Of a stretch of 54,635 nt of DNA, positions 44,727-53,888 are shown piece by piece. Position numbers and translations under genes: made by a program. Below the pieces are notes generated by a model, which saw nothing but the letters and a program-made list of their open reading frames with translations, did not search any database and had not been told where the DNA came from. Source of the DNA: Planctomycetaceae bacterium (lineage in GTDB: Bacteria > Planctomycetota > Planctomycetia > Pirellulales > Thermoguttaceae). Position 1 is the first letter of the stretch. Every line of letters begins with the position of its first letter. The stretch is taken from positions 1 to 54,635 of the forward strand of contig JAAYAY010000370.1 in the NCBI GenBank assembly GCA_012719125.1, read 5' to 3'.

Positions 44727-46757
44727 ATGCGCCATTTCAGAATGTATGCACTCCTGTCAATCACTCTGCTAACTTGCTTGCCCGCGTTGGCAAAAGAGAT
44801 CCCCGGCCGAGTGGCCGAGATAGAAGGAGAAACCGTCGAGATCACGCTCGACTCCGCCGCGATTCCAGCAGTCGGAGACAAGGCTGAAGTGTTTGTTGTC
44901 ATCGAGGAATTGGGGGAGAGGGCAGTTGTCGGCACGGCCCGAGTTACTCGAGTTGAGAACGGTAGCGCGTGGGCCAGAATCGAGAACACAACAAGCTCGG
45001 TTGAGCCTGGACAGCGGGTGCGCATCCTGCCTTCGACGCCCGTTCCGCAACCCGTTGCACCTTCGTCCGGATCCGTGTGGTTCGGCGCTCAGATGGCCAA
45101 CCTCTCCACGCAGTCTGCCGCCCCTTTGGGGATCGGACCGGGAATCGGAATTCTGGTCGAAGGCATGTTTGAGGATCCGGTGGCCGCCGAAGGAGAGCTG
45201 CGCCCTGGAGACATTCTCCTGCGGCTGGATGGCCAACCCGTGAAGAGAATTCGATATCTCGAGACGGCGCTGCAAGGACTCGCCAGCGGTCGGCGAGTTT
45301 CGTTGGACGTCGTCCGAGATGGTCAGCCGCGGAAGATCAACGTGACGTTGCTGCCGCAGCCCAGCAATTCGGAACTGGCCGAGATGAATCGCCGATTGGC
45401 CCAGCGGGGAGTCGCCTGGGCGCAAACGAACTTGGGAAGAATGTACCGGGACGGCCACGGCGTTGCTGCCGACTGGACGGAGGCAGCCCGGTGGTTTCGG
45501 GAGGCTGCCGAACAGGGATACGCCCGAGGGCAGGACGAGTGGGGCGACATGCTCTGTGTCGGGCTCGGCATGAAGAGGAACGAGCAAGAGGCCTACGAGT
45601 GGCATCGGAAAGCCGCAGCGGAGGGCTACGTCGGCGCCCAAAGCTCTATGGGGTACTACTACGAGAGCGGCAGTGTAGTACAGCAGGACTATGGGCAAGC
45701 TCTCGAGTGGTACAGGCTGGCTGCCGAGCAGGACTGTGTCGAAAGCCAGGAACGACTCGGACACTACTACTCTAACGGGTTCGCTGTGCCGAGGGATGGA
45801 GAGAAGGCCGTCCACTGGTACCAACGTGCTGCCGAGCAAGGACATGTTTTCGCCATGTTGGCGCTTGGAGATCTCTACCGGGACGGCGAGATTGTCCCGC
45901 AAGATGCCTCCCTCGCCGCGCATTGGTATCGAAGAGCCGAGGAGCCGACGGGGCTTTGTCCGGCACAGATGTGCCTCGGCCACTTGTATGAATCCGGATA
46001 CGGTGCCGAGCCGGATTTCGTGGAAGCAGCCAAGTGGTATCACAAAGCCGCGCAGCAGGATCATCCCGACGCCCAGCGTCGATTGGGCGCAATGTATCAA
46101 TTCGGGAAAGGGGTGCCGCCGGACGCGAAACAAGCTTTTGATCTCTATCGCAAAGCGGCCGAGGGAGGCAATCTGTTGGCAATGACCGACCTTGGCTGGA
46201 TGTACGAGCAAGGGAAGGGCGTGGAGGCCGACAAGGCGCAAGCGATTGCCTGGTATCGAAAAGCGGCGGAGTTGGGCGAGCCGACGGCGCAGTGCAATTT
46301 GGGAACCCTCTACGGGTCCGGTGATGGAGTACCCCGTGATGAGGCTGAAGCCGTACGGTGGTATCGCAAGGCAGCCGAACAGGACCACGTTCTCGCTCAG
46401 TCAAACCTCGGTGACGCATACTTCTACGGAAAGGGAGTACGCAAGGACTACGCACAGGCATTTCAGTGGTATCATCGAGCTGCAGAACAGGGAGATGCGA
46501 AAGCTCAATCGCAGATCGGGTATTTCTGTGAGCAAGGCATCCACGTTCGTCGCAATTACCCGGTTGCGATCCAGTGGTTCAAGCTTGCAGCAGAACAGAA
46601 CGACGCCTACGCGCAAGCCTACTTGGGATACATGTATCGCAACGGGTTGGGCGTTGCAGCGGGTCGGACCACGGCACTGACCTGGCTGTTGAAGGCTGCC
46701 GAACAAAATGATCAATGGGCGAAACAGATGCTTCAAGATATGGGAGTCCAACCTTGA
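44727..46757 (+). CDS. Secreted beta-domain/PDZ/Sel1-repeat protein C
   Basis: 676 residues from ATG 44727; earlier in-frame ATGs lie in sequence without a signal peptide. The signal is MRHFRMYALLSITLLTCLPALA. The beta-domain (GRVAEIEGETVEITLDSAA, AEVFVVIEELGERAV) is very close to that of A. PDZ ~117-205 (WFGAQMANLS... ELRPGDILLRLDGQPV), then twelve Sel1 repeats, ending MLQDMGVQP as A ends LRQLGVQP. The 239-bp gap before it suggests its own promoter and that A and C came from a duplication while B sits between them. The fifth repeat is slightly altered (RRAEEPTGLC). Confidence 0.85.
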   Translation: MRHFRMYALLSITLLTCLPALAKEIPGRVAEIEGETVEITLDSAAIPAVGDKAEVFVVIEELGERAVVGTARVTRVENGSAWARIENTTSSVEPGQRVRILPSTPVPQPVAPSSGSVWFGAQMANLSTQSAAPLGIGPGIGILVEGMFEDPVAAEGELRPGDILLRLDGQPVKRIRYLETALQGLASGRRVSLDVVRDGQPRKINVTLLPQPSNSELAEMNRRLAQRGVAWAQTNLGRMYRDGHGVAADWTEAARWFREAAEQGYARGQDEWGDMLCVGLGMKRNEQEAYEWHRKAAAEGYVGAQSSMGYYYESGSVVQQDYGQALEWYRLAAEQDCVESQERLGHYYSNGFAVPRDGEKAVHWYQRAAEQGHVFAMLALGDLYRDGEIVPQDASLAAHWYRRAEEPTGLCPAQMCLGHLYESGYGAEPDFVEAAKWYHKAAQQDHPDAQRRLGAMYQFGKGVPPDAKQAFDLYRKAAEGGNLLAMTDLGWMYEQGKGVEADKAQAIAWYRKAAELGEPTAQCNLGTLYGSGDGVPRDEAEAVRWYRKAAEQDHVLAQSNLGDAYFYGKGVRKDYAQAFQWYHRAAEQGDAKAQSQIGYFCEQGIHVRRNYPVAIQWFKLAAEQNDAYAQAYLGYMYRNGLGVAAGRTTALTWLLKAAEQNDQWAKQMLQDMGVQP

Positions 46758-47029
46758 TTTCTGGAGCGCGTCCGGTCAAGAAACTGCGACGTGTCTTGGC
46801 TCACAGTTCGAGTGGGATTTTGGAGGTTGATTCTGTGTGGGGCTTCGAGAATTGCGTGTTTCCTCTCGTTTTTCGTGTGCTATGGTTCCGATGCCTGATA
46901 AAACGGAGTGGGGGTTGTGCTCGGTCATCCTAGTACCAGGGTTTCCGTGGCCCTCTTTCCTCGCCCCCGTTTGCGTCCGGACCGGTTGCCAGAATCGTAT
47001 CGTCCCCCCGACTCAATTTGAGAGAATCC

Positions 47030-49123
47030 ATGAAACGATTGACAGGTGTTCAATACCCCGCGGCGTTTCTGCTTCTGGCGATACTCGGTGAGCCCTGTTT
47101 CGCCGGTGAGCCCGGGCGACCCAATGTGCTGCTCATCCTCCTCGACGACCTGGGGTTCTCCGACCTGGGCTGCTATGGCGGCGAGATCCCCACGCCCAAT
47201 ATCGATCGGCTCGCCGCGGGCGGTGTCTGCATGACCCAGTTCTACAACTCGGCCCGCTGCTGCCCCAGCCGCGCGTCGCTCATGACCGGACTCCATCCCC
47301 ACCAGACCGGCATCGGGTCCTTCTCGACCGAAAGACCGGATCGGCGCCGCGGGCCGGCCTACCTGGGCCATCTCAACGATCGCTGCGTGACCCTGGCCGA
47401 AGTTCTCAAGACAGCAGGATACCAGACCTACATGGTCGGCAAGTGGCATCTGGAGTTGCCCGGGCCGATCGAGCACGGCTTCGACGAGTTCTACGGCTAC
47501 ACCCGCGGCTACGCCCAGGATCAGTGGTCGCCCGACCGCTACCAGCGCCTGCCCGAAGGCCGCCGGCCGGAACGGACGTACGCCGACGGTGAGTTCTACG
47601 CCACCGACGTTTTCACCGACTACGCCCTCGAATTCCTCAGACAGTCTCGCCAGAAAGACGCTCCCTGGTTCCTCTACCTGGCCCACTCCTCGCCCCACTT
47701 TCCCGTCCAGGCCCCGGCCGCGAGCGTGGATCGCTTCGTCGAAACCTATCGCCGCGGCTGGGACGTGCTCCGCGAGGAGCGATTCCGGCGAATGAACGAG
47801 ATCGGACTGGCCACCGATTCGTGGCGTCTCACGGAACGATCGCTCGTGCCGGTCGACGACCAGCCAATCGCCAACGGCTACGGCGGGCAGCCCAACCCGG
47901 CCTGGCAAGACCTGCCGGCCGATCGCCGCGAGGACCTCGCTCGGCGGATGGCGATCTTCGCCGCCATGGTCCACCACATCGACCAGGGCGTGGGGCGGAT
48001 TGTGGCCGATCTCGAAAGCCATAACCAGTTGGAAAACACCCTGATCCTCCTGCTCAGCGACAATGGGGCTTGCTATGAATGGGGCCCCTTCGGTTTCGAC
48101 GACGACTCGCGCAAGGGAATCACCCATCTGCATCAGGGCAACGAACTGAAAACCATGGGGGGGCCGGGCACGCACCACGCCTACGGCAGCGCCTGGGCGA
48201 ACCTCTGCAACACGCCTTTCCAACTCTACAAACACTTCACCCACGAAGGCGGAATCAGCTCCCCCATGATCGCCCACTGGCCCAAGAGCATTCCATCCAG
48301 AAAGGAATGGGTCCGCCAGCCGGGGCACGTCATGGACGTCATGCCTACCATCTGCGAAGCGACCGGCGCCGAGTATCCCGCCGAATTCCAGGGACGCATC
48401 ATCCAGCCCGCCGAAGGGGTCAGCTTGCTCCCGGCCTTGCGGGGAGAGCCACTTGCCGAACGTTCCCTGGCCTTCGAGCATCAGGAAGCCCGGGCCTTGC
48501 GCAAAGGGCGCTGGAAGGTCGTCTGGTCGAAACGGATGCCGCACGAGATCCAGTGGGAACTCTACGACCTCGAAAACGACCGCTGCGAGACGACCGACCT
48601 GGCCGCCAAGTACCCTGAACGGACGGCCGCCCTGGCCGACGAGTGGATCGCCTGGGCCAAACGGGTGCAAGTCTATCCCTTCTTCACCGCCGAAGTCGAA
48701 CAGGCAGACGAAGAACCGTCGCCGCCGATCGCCAATAGACCGCTGCAAATCAGTTGCGACGTCGCTCCCCAGGGCAACAATGGCGTGATCCTCGCCCAAG
48801 GCGGCAATCAGCACGGCTATGTCCTGCATCTTCAGGACGGCCGGCTCGTGTTCACCGTTCGTATCGAAAAGAAACCGACTTCGATCGTCGCCGGCACCAC
48901 TCCGCGCGACCCGTTCCACATTTTGGCCGAACTCCAGTCGGACGGACGCATGGTCCTGTCGATCGACGGCAAGCAGGTTGCCGAAGGCCGGGCCCCCGGC
49001 CTGATCCCCGCGCAACCCATGGACGGCCTCAGCATTGGCCAGGACAGCCGATCGGGCGTCGGAGAGTACAACGCTCCAAATCCCCTGCAAGGCAAGGTGG
49101 AGAACGTGAAGGTGAATCCGTAG
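47030..49123 (+). CDS. Secreted sulfatase with C-terminal concanavalin-like domain
   Basis: 697 residues from ATG 47030. The signal peptide is AAFLLLAILGEPCFAG. The alkaline phosphatase/sulfatase start VLLILLDDLGFSDLG holds metal Asp residues. The FGly motif is C77-C78-P79-S80-R81 with ASLMTG; the first Cys is the residue expected to become formylglycine. Other marks are YMVGKWHLELP, LLSDNGACYEWG and GGISSPMIAHWP. From ~565 a beta-sandwich tail (PLQISCDVAPQGNNGVIL... GYVLHLQDG) resembles LamG-type binding domains. It probably removes sulfate from a glycan outside the cytoplasm. A maturase gene is not in the window. Confidence 0.92.
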   Translation: MKRLTGVQYPAAFLLLAILGEPCFAGEPGRPNVLLILLDDLGFSDLGCYGGEIPTPNIDRLAAGGVCMTQFYNSARCCPSRASLMTGLHPHQTGIGSFSTERPDRRRGPAYLGHLNDRCVTLAEVLKTAGYQTYMVGKWHLELPGPIEHGFDEFYGYTRGYAQDQWSPDRYQRLPEGRRPERTYADGEFYATDVFTDYALEFLRQSRQKDAPWFLYLAHSSPHFPVQAPAASVDRFVETYRRGWDVLREERFRRMNEIGLATDSWRLTERSLVPVDDQPIANGYGGQPNPAWQDLPADRREDLARRMAIFAAMVHHIDQGVGRIVADLESHNQLENTLILLLSDNGACYEWGPFGFDDDSRKGITHLHQGNELKTMGGPGTHHAYGSAWANLCNTPFQLYKHFTHEGGISSPMIAHWPKSIPSRKEWVRQPGHVMDVMPTICEATGAEYPAEFQGRIIQPAEGVSLLPALRGEPLAERSLAFEHQEARALRKGRWKVVWSKRMPHEIQWELYDLENDRCETTDLAAKYPERTAALADEWIAWAKRVQVYPFFTAEVEQADEEPSPPIANRPLQISCDVAPQGNNGVILAQGGNQHGYVLHLQDGRLVFTVRIEKKPTSIVAGTTPRDPFHILAELQSDGRMVLSIDGKQVAEGRAPGLIPAQPMDGLSIGQDSRSGVGEYNAPNPLQGKVENVKVNP

Positions 49124-49172
49124 TGCCACGTTTTGACATACAGACCTCCCGCCACCGAAGACATTGCGATGT

Positions 49173-49204
49173 GTCTGGATTCCCGCCTGCGCGGGAATGA
49201 CGGG
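49173..49204. repeat. REP-like hairpin repeat
   Basis: ATTCCCGC at 49179-49186, CTGC loop, GCGGGAAT at 49191-49198, flanked by GTCTGG and GACGGG. The sequence is of the widely dispersed TTCCCGCCTGCGCGGGAA type. It lies 49 bp after the sulfatase stop and could act as a terminator or mRNA stabiliser. Confidence 0.7.
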
Positions 49205-49278
49205 TAGAGGACCCCGGCAATTCCTCCGGGAATCACGCAAGACCATTTAGAACCGACACCGCCCCTGCGAGAATACGC

Positions 49279-50868
49279 ATGCCACGAATCCCAAACGCTC
49301 TCTGTCTCTTCGCCCTTCTGCTCCTCGCGCTCTTCGGCGACCTCCGGGCCGACGAAGCAAACAGTCGTCCCAATGTCGTTGTGATCCTGGTGGACGACAT
49401 GGGTTTCTCCGACCTGGGCTGCTACGGCAGCGAGATCCCCACTCCCAACCTCGACGCCCTGGCGGCTGGCGGATTGCGTTTCACCCAGTTCTACAACACG
49501 GGACGCTGCTGCCCGACCCGAGCCGCGTTGCTCACGGGACTCTATTCCCACCAGGCCGGCGTCGGACACATGACCGACGACTACGGCATGCCCGGCTATC
49601 GGGGATTCTTGAATAAACGGTGCGTCACCCTCGGCGATGTGGCACGCAGTGCGGGCTACCTTTCGACCATGGCGGGCAAGTGGCACGTGGGCCACAAGGA
49701 GCCCTCCATGCTGCCGCGGGCGCGTGGCTTCGACCGCTTCTACGGCATCCCCGAAGGCGGCGGATTCTACTTCCAGGTCAAGCCAGGCCGCACGATCCGG
49801 CTGAACGACGAGGTGGTCGCGTCGTCCGACAAGCCGCTGCCCGACGGCTGGTACTCCACCGACGCCTGGACCCAGTACGGCCTGGAATTCATCGACGAAG
49901 CCCTCGCCGCCCAGAAGCCCTTCTTCCTCTATGTGGCCCACAACGCACCGCACTTTCCCTTGCAGGCCACGGCCGAAGACATTGCCCTGTTCCGCGGCAA
50001 GTATCGCAAGGGCTGGGACAAGCTGAGCGAGGAGCGCTACGCCCGGCAGATCGAGATGGGGTTGATCGATTCGAAATGGAGCAAAGCGGGACGGCCCGAG
50101 GACGTGAAAGCCTGGGACAGTCTCTCGGCAGAAGAGCAGGATCGTTTCGACAAAATCATGGCCGTCTATGCGGCCTGCGTCTGCGCCATGGATCGCTCGG
50201 TCGGCACGCTCGTCGACGGCCTGAGGCAGCGAGGGCAGCTCGACAATACGTTGATCCTCTTCCTGAGCGACAACGGCGGCTGCGCCGAGAGCGGCCCGAA
50301 CGGTAAGAACGAGGGCGACCCGACCACGGCGGCCTCGAACTGGTACTGCGGCAAGTCGTGGGCCTGGATGCAGGACACGCCGTTCCGCAAGTTCAAACAC
50401 TTCAACCACGAAGGCGGAATCGCCACACCGCTGATCGTCCATTGGCCCCAGGGCATCTCGGCCCGGGGCGAATGGCGGCGGCAGCCGGGCCACGTGATCG
50501 ATATCATGGCGACACTGGCCGACGTGACGGGAGCGGACTATCCAAGCGAGAAGGACGGCATGCGTATCCTGCCGCCGGAAGGCAGAAGCCTTCTGCCCGC
50601 CTTTGAAGACAAGCCCATCCAGCGCGACATGCTTTTCTGGGAGCACGAAGGCAACGCCGCCGTTCGCCGCGGCGACTGGAAGCTCGTTCGCCAGGGCGGC
50701 AAGGGTCCGTGGGAACTCTACGATCTGAAGTCCGATCGCACCGAGCAGCACGATCTGGCCGCGGAGAAGCCGGCGCTGGCTGCGGAACTCAAGGAGGCCT
50801 GGCTCGCCTGGGCCCAGCGTGCCCACGTCTCACCCAACGGGCGGCCCAAGAAGAAGGGCAAGGAATGA
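49279..50868 (+). CDS. Secreted arylsulfatase-like sulfatase
   Basis: 529 residues. The signal peptide is MPRIPNALCLFALLLLALFG. The sulfatase core includes VVVILVDDMGFSDLGCYGSE, the FGly motif C77-C78-P79-T80-R81 with AALLTG, MAGKWHVGHKEP, LFLSDNGGCAES and GGIATPLIVHWPQG, ending with WELYDLKSDRTEQHDLA typical of formylglycine sulfatases and a Lys-rich tail (RPKKKGKE). It has no extra binding domain, in contrast to the upstream paralogue. The substrate is not predictable. A 155-bp gap with a REP-like hairpin separates it from the first sulfatase; both likely serve the same sulfated glycan. Confidence 0.93.
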   Translation: MPRIPNALCLFALLLLALFGDLRADEANSRPNVVVILVDDMGFSDLGCYGSEIPTPNLDALAAGGLRFTQFYNTGRCCPTRAALLTGLYSHQAGVGHMTDDYGMPGYRGFLNKRCVTLGDVARSAGYLSTMAGKWHVGHKEPSMLPRARGFDRFYGIPEGGGFYFQVKPGRTIRLNDEVVASSDKPLPDGWYSTDAWTQYGLEFIDEALAAQKPFFLYVAHNAPHFPLQATAEDIALFRGKYRKGWDKLSEERYARQIEMGLIDSKWSKAGRPEDVKAWDSLSAEEQDRFDKIMAVYAACVCAMDRSVGTLVDGLRQRGQLDNTLILFLSDNGGCAESGPNGKNEGDPTTAASNWYCGKSWAWMQDTPFRKFKHFNHEGGIATPLIVHWPQGISARGEWRRQPGHVIDIMATLADVTGADYPSEKDGMRILPPEGRSLLPAFEDKPIQRDMLFWEHEGNAAVRRGDWKLVRQGGKGPWELYDLKSDRTEQHDLAAEKPALAAELKEAWLAWAQRAHVSPNGRPKKKGKE

Positions 50869-51250
50869 GGTATGGGCTCTGCTTCTTGGCCACAAAAATG
50901 GGTACTCCGAATCGGCAAACGACTGCTTCGCGAAAAGAGCCACGTCGCTTCGTTGGCTGTCTTATCCGTCGTCGATCTCGTGAGTTCTCGGCAGTTTGTT
51001 TGATCGGATGAGTCTATCGGACCGACCAGGCACAACTTACGTGCCAAAAAGGAGTTACGCTGTCTGCGTTAAGAAGGGAAAGTCTGATGAGACTCTTTCT
51101 TGGGGCCAATTCATCCAGATGCTTGACTGGAATCAGGTTACTGTTCTATCCTACCCGAAAACCCTTGGGATCGCCTCACAGGGGTTACACAGCCGTTTAC
51201 AGGTGAAAGCTCAAAGTCATCTCTGCACGAGTTCGCTCTCGGAATTCACT
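50869..51250. other. Intergenic region, 382 bp, with a doubtful 43-codon frame
   Basis: An ATG at 50872, 7 nt after AAGGA, opens a frame ending at TGA 51003 (MGSASWPQKWVLRIGKRLL...). It has a ribosome-binding site by position, since it immediately follows the sulfatase stop, but no recognisable family. The rest, to 51250, shows no gene and is noticeably A/T-richer than the flanks; it should hold the promoter of the SUFU gene. Confidence 0.35.
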
Positions 51251-52024
51251 ATGAATCTATGGTCACGAATTCGCTCGTTGCTCTCCGGTTGTGCGTCAAA
51301 CACACCGATAGATGAATCTGATGCCGATGAGGTGCTGTGGCAGCAGGTTTACGCCGCCCGGGAAGACTACTACCGGGAGCACGTCGGGCAACTTCCCAAA
51401 GACATCTTAAAGATCGGTCACATGTTTGGTGTATGGCCAGGGGGTGGGCTTTTCGTGATTCCTGCGACAGCCATTGGCGAGAACATCTATGCACACACGA
51501 CGTTCGGTTTCAGCAATCCCGACATGCCGGCTGCAACGTCTGCATCAAACGTGGATGTTGAACGGGATGACCAAGGAAGAGTCCGAAGGACAACCATGCG
51601 TCTGCAACCCAAGGCAAAAGCAGTCGTGGCCGATGGTAAGGCTGGATATGGATACGAGATCATGATTCTGACTACTGGCAGTGCCGACTGGCCACTCTGG
51701 TTTCTTCAGTGGGTTGCCAACGCGGAGATACTAAATGACGCCGGTATCCTGAAGCGAGTTGACGAATATCGTGGGCTCACAGTCGAAGAGATCAGGGTCG
51801 GCGAAGACGAGTCAGTCAATGTGCTGATTGCAAAGGCAAGACCACCTTTGCCAGTCGGCACAGAATTACCTAATGGCAGGATGGACATTCTCATTGCTAC
51901 GGTTATCACAGACGATGAAATGCAATGGTCCATGGAAAACGGGCGAGATGCCTTGTTGGATCGACTGCAACAGGCTGGTGTGGGGCAAATCAGTGATCGC
52001 AGCAGAAAGTCCGTTCTTGCGTGA
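51251..52024 (+). CDS. Suppressor-of-fused (SUFU) domain protein
   Basis: 257 residues from ATG 51251 (MNLWSRIRSLLSGCAS). In-frame codons further upstream exist but look unlike protein. The bacterial SUFU pattern is present: KAGYGYEIMILTTGSADWP, LWFLQWVANAEI, GLTVEEIRVGEDESVNVLI, RPPLPVGTELPNG, VITDDEMQWSMENGRD and the closing VGQISDRSRKSVLA. It is cytoplasmic. SUFU proteins occur among immunity proteins of polymorphic toxin systems and also as lone bacterial genes, so an immunity role is only a possibility; no toxin is adjacent. Its base composition is less GC-rich than most of the window. Confidence 0.75.
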   Translation: MNLWSRIRSLLSGCASNTPIDESDADEVLWQQVYAAREDYYREHVGQLPKDILKIGHMFGVWPGGGLFVIPATAIGENIYAHTTFGFSNPDMPAATSASNVDVERDDQGRVRRTTMRLQPKAKAVVADGKAGYGYEIMILTTGSADWPLWFLQWVANAEILNDAGILKRVDEYRGLTVEEIRVGEDESVNVLIAKARPPLPVGTELPNGRMDILIATVITDDEMQWSMENGRDALLDRLQQAGVGQISDRSRKSVLA

Positions 52025-52165
52025 GAGCGAGGCAGTGAACGCGGCAAGCACGGCAGCGGGAGCGTGTCGGCCCGGAATGGCCAGTCGATGAGCCAGATTC
52101 AAGTCGTTCAAGCCACCGTCCCATCAAACGACCAACTAACGACACACGAACGGGGAGGCCTCACG

Positions 52166-52540
52166 GTGAAAAATATCATCCTTCTCTTGATGTGTATTGC
52201 AGTGACGTGGCAGCTTACGGGTTGTGGCAAATCTGACAAGGGTTCTATGTACATGCCGCCAGGTTCACCGACAGAATCCGTCGATGCGGCGCTCGCATAC
52301 AACGAGGCAAACAAGCTGCGAGAAAGCGAAAAGGCGAAGGCGATTGAACTCTACACAAAGGCGATCGAAGCAGACCCGAACTTTGAATCGGCGTATTTCA
52401 ATCGGGCATTGACACTCGCTGAGATTGGCGAAATCGAGAAGGCAGAAGCTGATCTTGAATCGCTGAAAGGATTGAAATCGGATAAGGCAGAAACCCTGGA
52501 ACCCCTCATTGGGGTCGCTCGTGATTGGAGAGGCGAGTGA
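52166..52540 (+). CDS. Small TPR lipoprotein
   Basis: 124 residues. The GTG at 52166 is chosen because GGGGAGG stands 7 nt before it and it opens a lipoprotein signal (VKNIILLLMCIAVTWQLTGC, lipobox LTGC); an upstream ATG has no signal sequence. The mature part has two TPR-like helical pairs (ALAYNEANKLRESEKAKAIEL, IEADPNFESAYFNRALTLAEI). It is probably anchored in a membrane and binds a protein partner. It lies 141 bp after the SUFU gene, in similarly A/T-richer DNA. Confidence 0.65.
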   Translation: MKNIILLLMCIAVTWQLTGCGKSDKGSMYMPPGSPTESVDAALAYNEANKLRESEKAKAIELYTKAIEADPNFESAYFNRALTLAEIGEIEKAEADLESLKGLKSDKAETLEPLIGVARDWRGE

Positions 52541-52781
52541 ACGTGAGCCATAACCGCCTCGGACAAGTCGACGAATCGGGCGTTGCATGCGTGCGGGCGT
52601 CCCCCAAAACCACCGTTCAATCGGAATTCACGTGCCATACGAAGATCGGCAAGCAGAGTGCCTCACCAAAGGAGCCTTTCTCCAGGCAGATTCTCAACCC
52701 CGCAAACTCACACCCTAATGAATACCGTACTGACTCCGGATTGAGTACACGCTCCGCCTGTCACAGAATCGGAGATTCCCG

Positions 52782-53888
52782 ATGAAACGCATTGCCGGCA
52801 CGGTGTTGTTGATCTTCGTGGTCGCAGTCGGCGTGTACGCCATTGACGATCATCAGACGCAAACGGCGGCGTCTGCCCAAGACAACACAGTTCAACAGAA
52901 CTCCGCAGCGATCCCCGAAAAGGACGGCAGCGACGTTCTGCCGCTGTCGGCAGCGCCGGCGGACAAGCCGCGGGTGGTCTCTCAGGAAGGCCTTGCCTAC
53001 CTGCAAAAGCTGCGCAAGAACACGCCGTTCGGCACAGCGGATTTCAACCTGGAGCAGTTGCGCAGGATCATGGGCTCGCGCCGCGAGCCCACCGTCAAAG
53101 ATGTCAGCCTCATTCGCTTGAAGATCGGGGAAATTCCCGCGGAATGGGTCCTGGCTCCCGGCGCGGACCGCGATGTGCGGCTCCTGTATCTGCACGGCGG
53201 CGGGTTTGTCTCGGGGTCGGGCGCATTCTATCTGGCGCTGGCAGCCCATATCTCGGCGGCGGCAAAGTGTGCCGTGCTCCTGCCCGACTACCGACTGGCG
53301 CCGGAGCACCCTTTCCCGGCCGGGCTCGAGGATTGTGTCGCTGCCCACGAGTGGATCCTCTCGAACGGACCGTCCGGCCCCGGCCCCGCCAAGGCCACCT
53401 TCATTGCCGGCGATTCCGCCGGCGGCAGCCTGACTCTGGCAACGCTCCTCGCGTTGCGCGACCGCCGGCTGGGGCTCCCGGCGGGTGGGATTCCCTTGTC
53501 GCCGACCACGGATCTGACGCTGGCGAGCGAGTCCTTGAAGACCGTGGCCGATCCCATCATCAGTGCGCGAACCATGCCCGTGTTCAGAGATCTTTATTTG
53601 GGGAAGACGGATCCCCGCAACCCGCTGGCCTCACCCGTCTTCGGCGACTATCGCGGCATCCCGCCCCTGCTGATCCAGGTCGGCGAACACGAGATGCTCC
53701 GCGACGACAGTATCCGCGTGGCGGACAAGGCTCGCGCGGACGGGGTCCAGGTGAAGCTCGAGGTCTGGCCGGGCATGTTCCACGTGTTCCAATCCCACGA
53801 GCCGCTGCTCCCGGAAGCCCGCGAGTCCATCGAGCATATGGCGGAGTTTATCCGGTCGGGGTTGCCTATTTGGACAGCGCCACTTTGA
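52782..53888 (+). CDS. Secreted HSL-family alpha/beta-hydrolase (carboxylesterase)
   Basis: 368 residues. AGATTCCCG precedes the ATG with GGAG further up. The signal segment is GTVLLIFVVAVGVYA. The esterase core has LYLHGGGFVSGSG (His138, oxyanion hole), PDYRLAPEHPFPAG, GDSAGGSLTLATL (nucleophile Ser212), an acid near LLIQVGEHEMLRDDS and the catalytic His in WPGMFHVFQ. This is the hormone-sensitive-lipase family (type IV), acting on short acyl esters. It differs from the esterase at 23552. The last codons (WTAPL) and the stop lie inside the left end of the palindromic element at 53867, so the natural C-terminus may have been replaced. Confidence 0.88.
   Translation: MKRIAGTVLLIFVVAVGVYAIDDHQTQTAASAQDNTVQQNSAAIPEKDGSDVLPLSAAPADKPRVVSQEGLAYLQKLRKNTPFGTADFNLEQLRRIMGSRREPTVKDVSLIRLKIGEIPAEWVLAPGADRDVRLLYLHGGGFVSGSGAFYLALAAHISAAAKCAVLLPDYRLAPEHPFPAGLEDCVAAHEWILSNGPSGPGPAKATFIAGDSAGGSLTLATLLALRDRRLGLPAGGIPLSPTTDLTLASESLKTVADPIISARTMPVFRDLYLGKTDPRNPLASPVFGDYRGIPPLLIQVGEHEMLRDDSIRVADKARADGVQVKLEVWPGMFHVFQSHEPLLPEARESIEHMAEFIRSGLPIWTAPL

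Noticed and set aside
46925-49246. A 773-codon minus-strand frame over the first sulfatase.
   Set aside because: The plus strand has the FGly motif and full sulfatase signature; the opposite frame is a shadow.
52525-52785. An 86-codon frame between the TPR lipoprotein and the esterase.
   Set aside because: No motif, no good ribosome-binding site and it ends inside the esterase start; probably chance.
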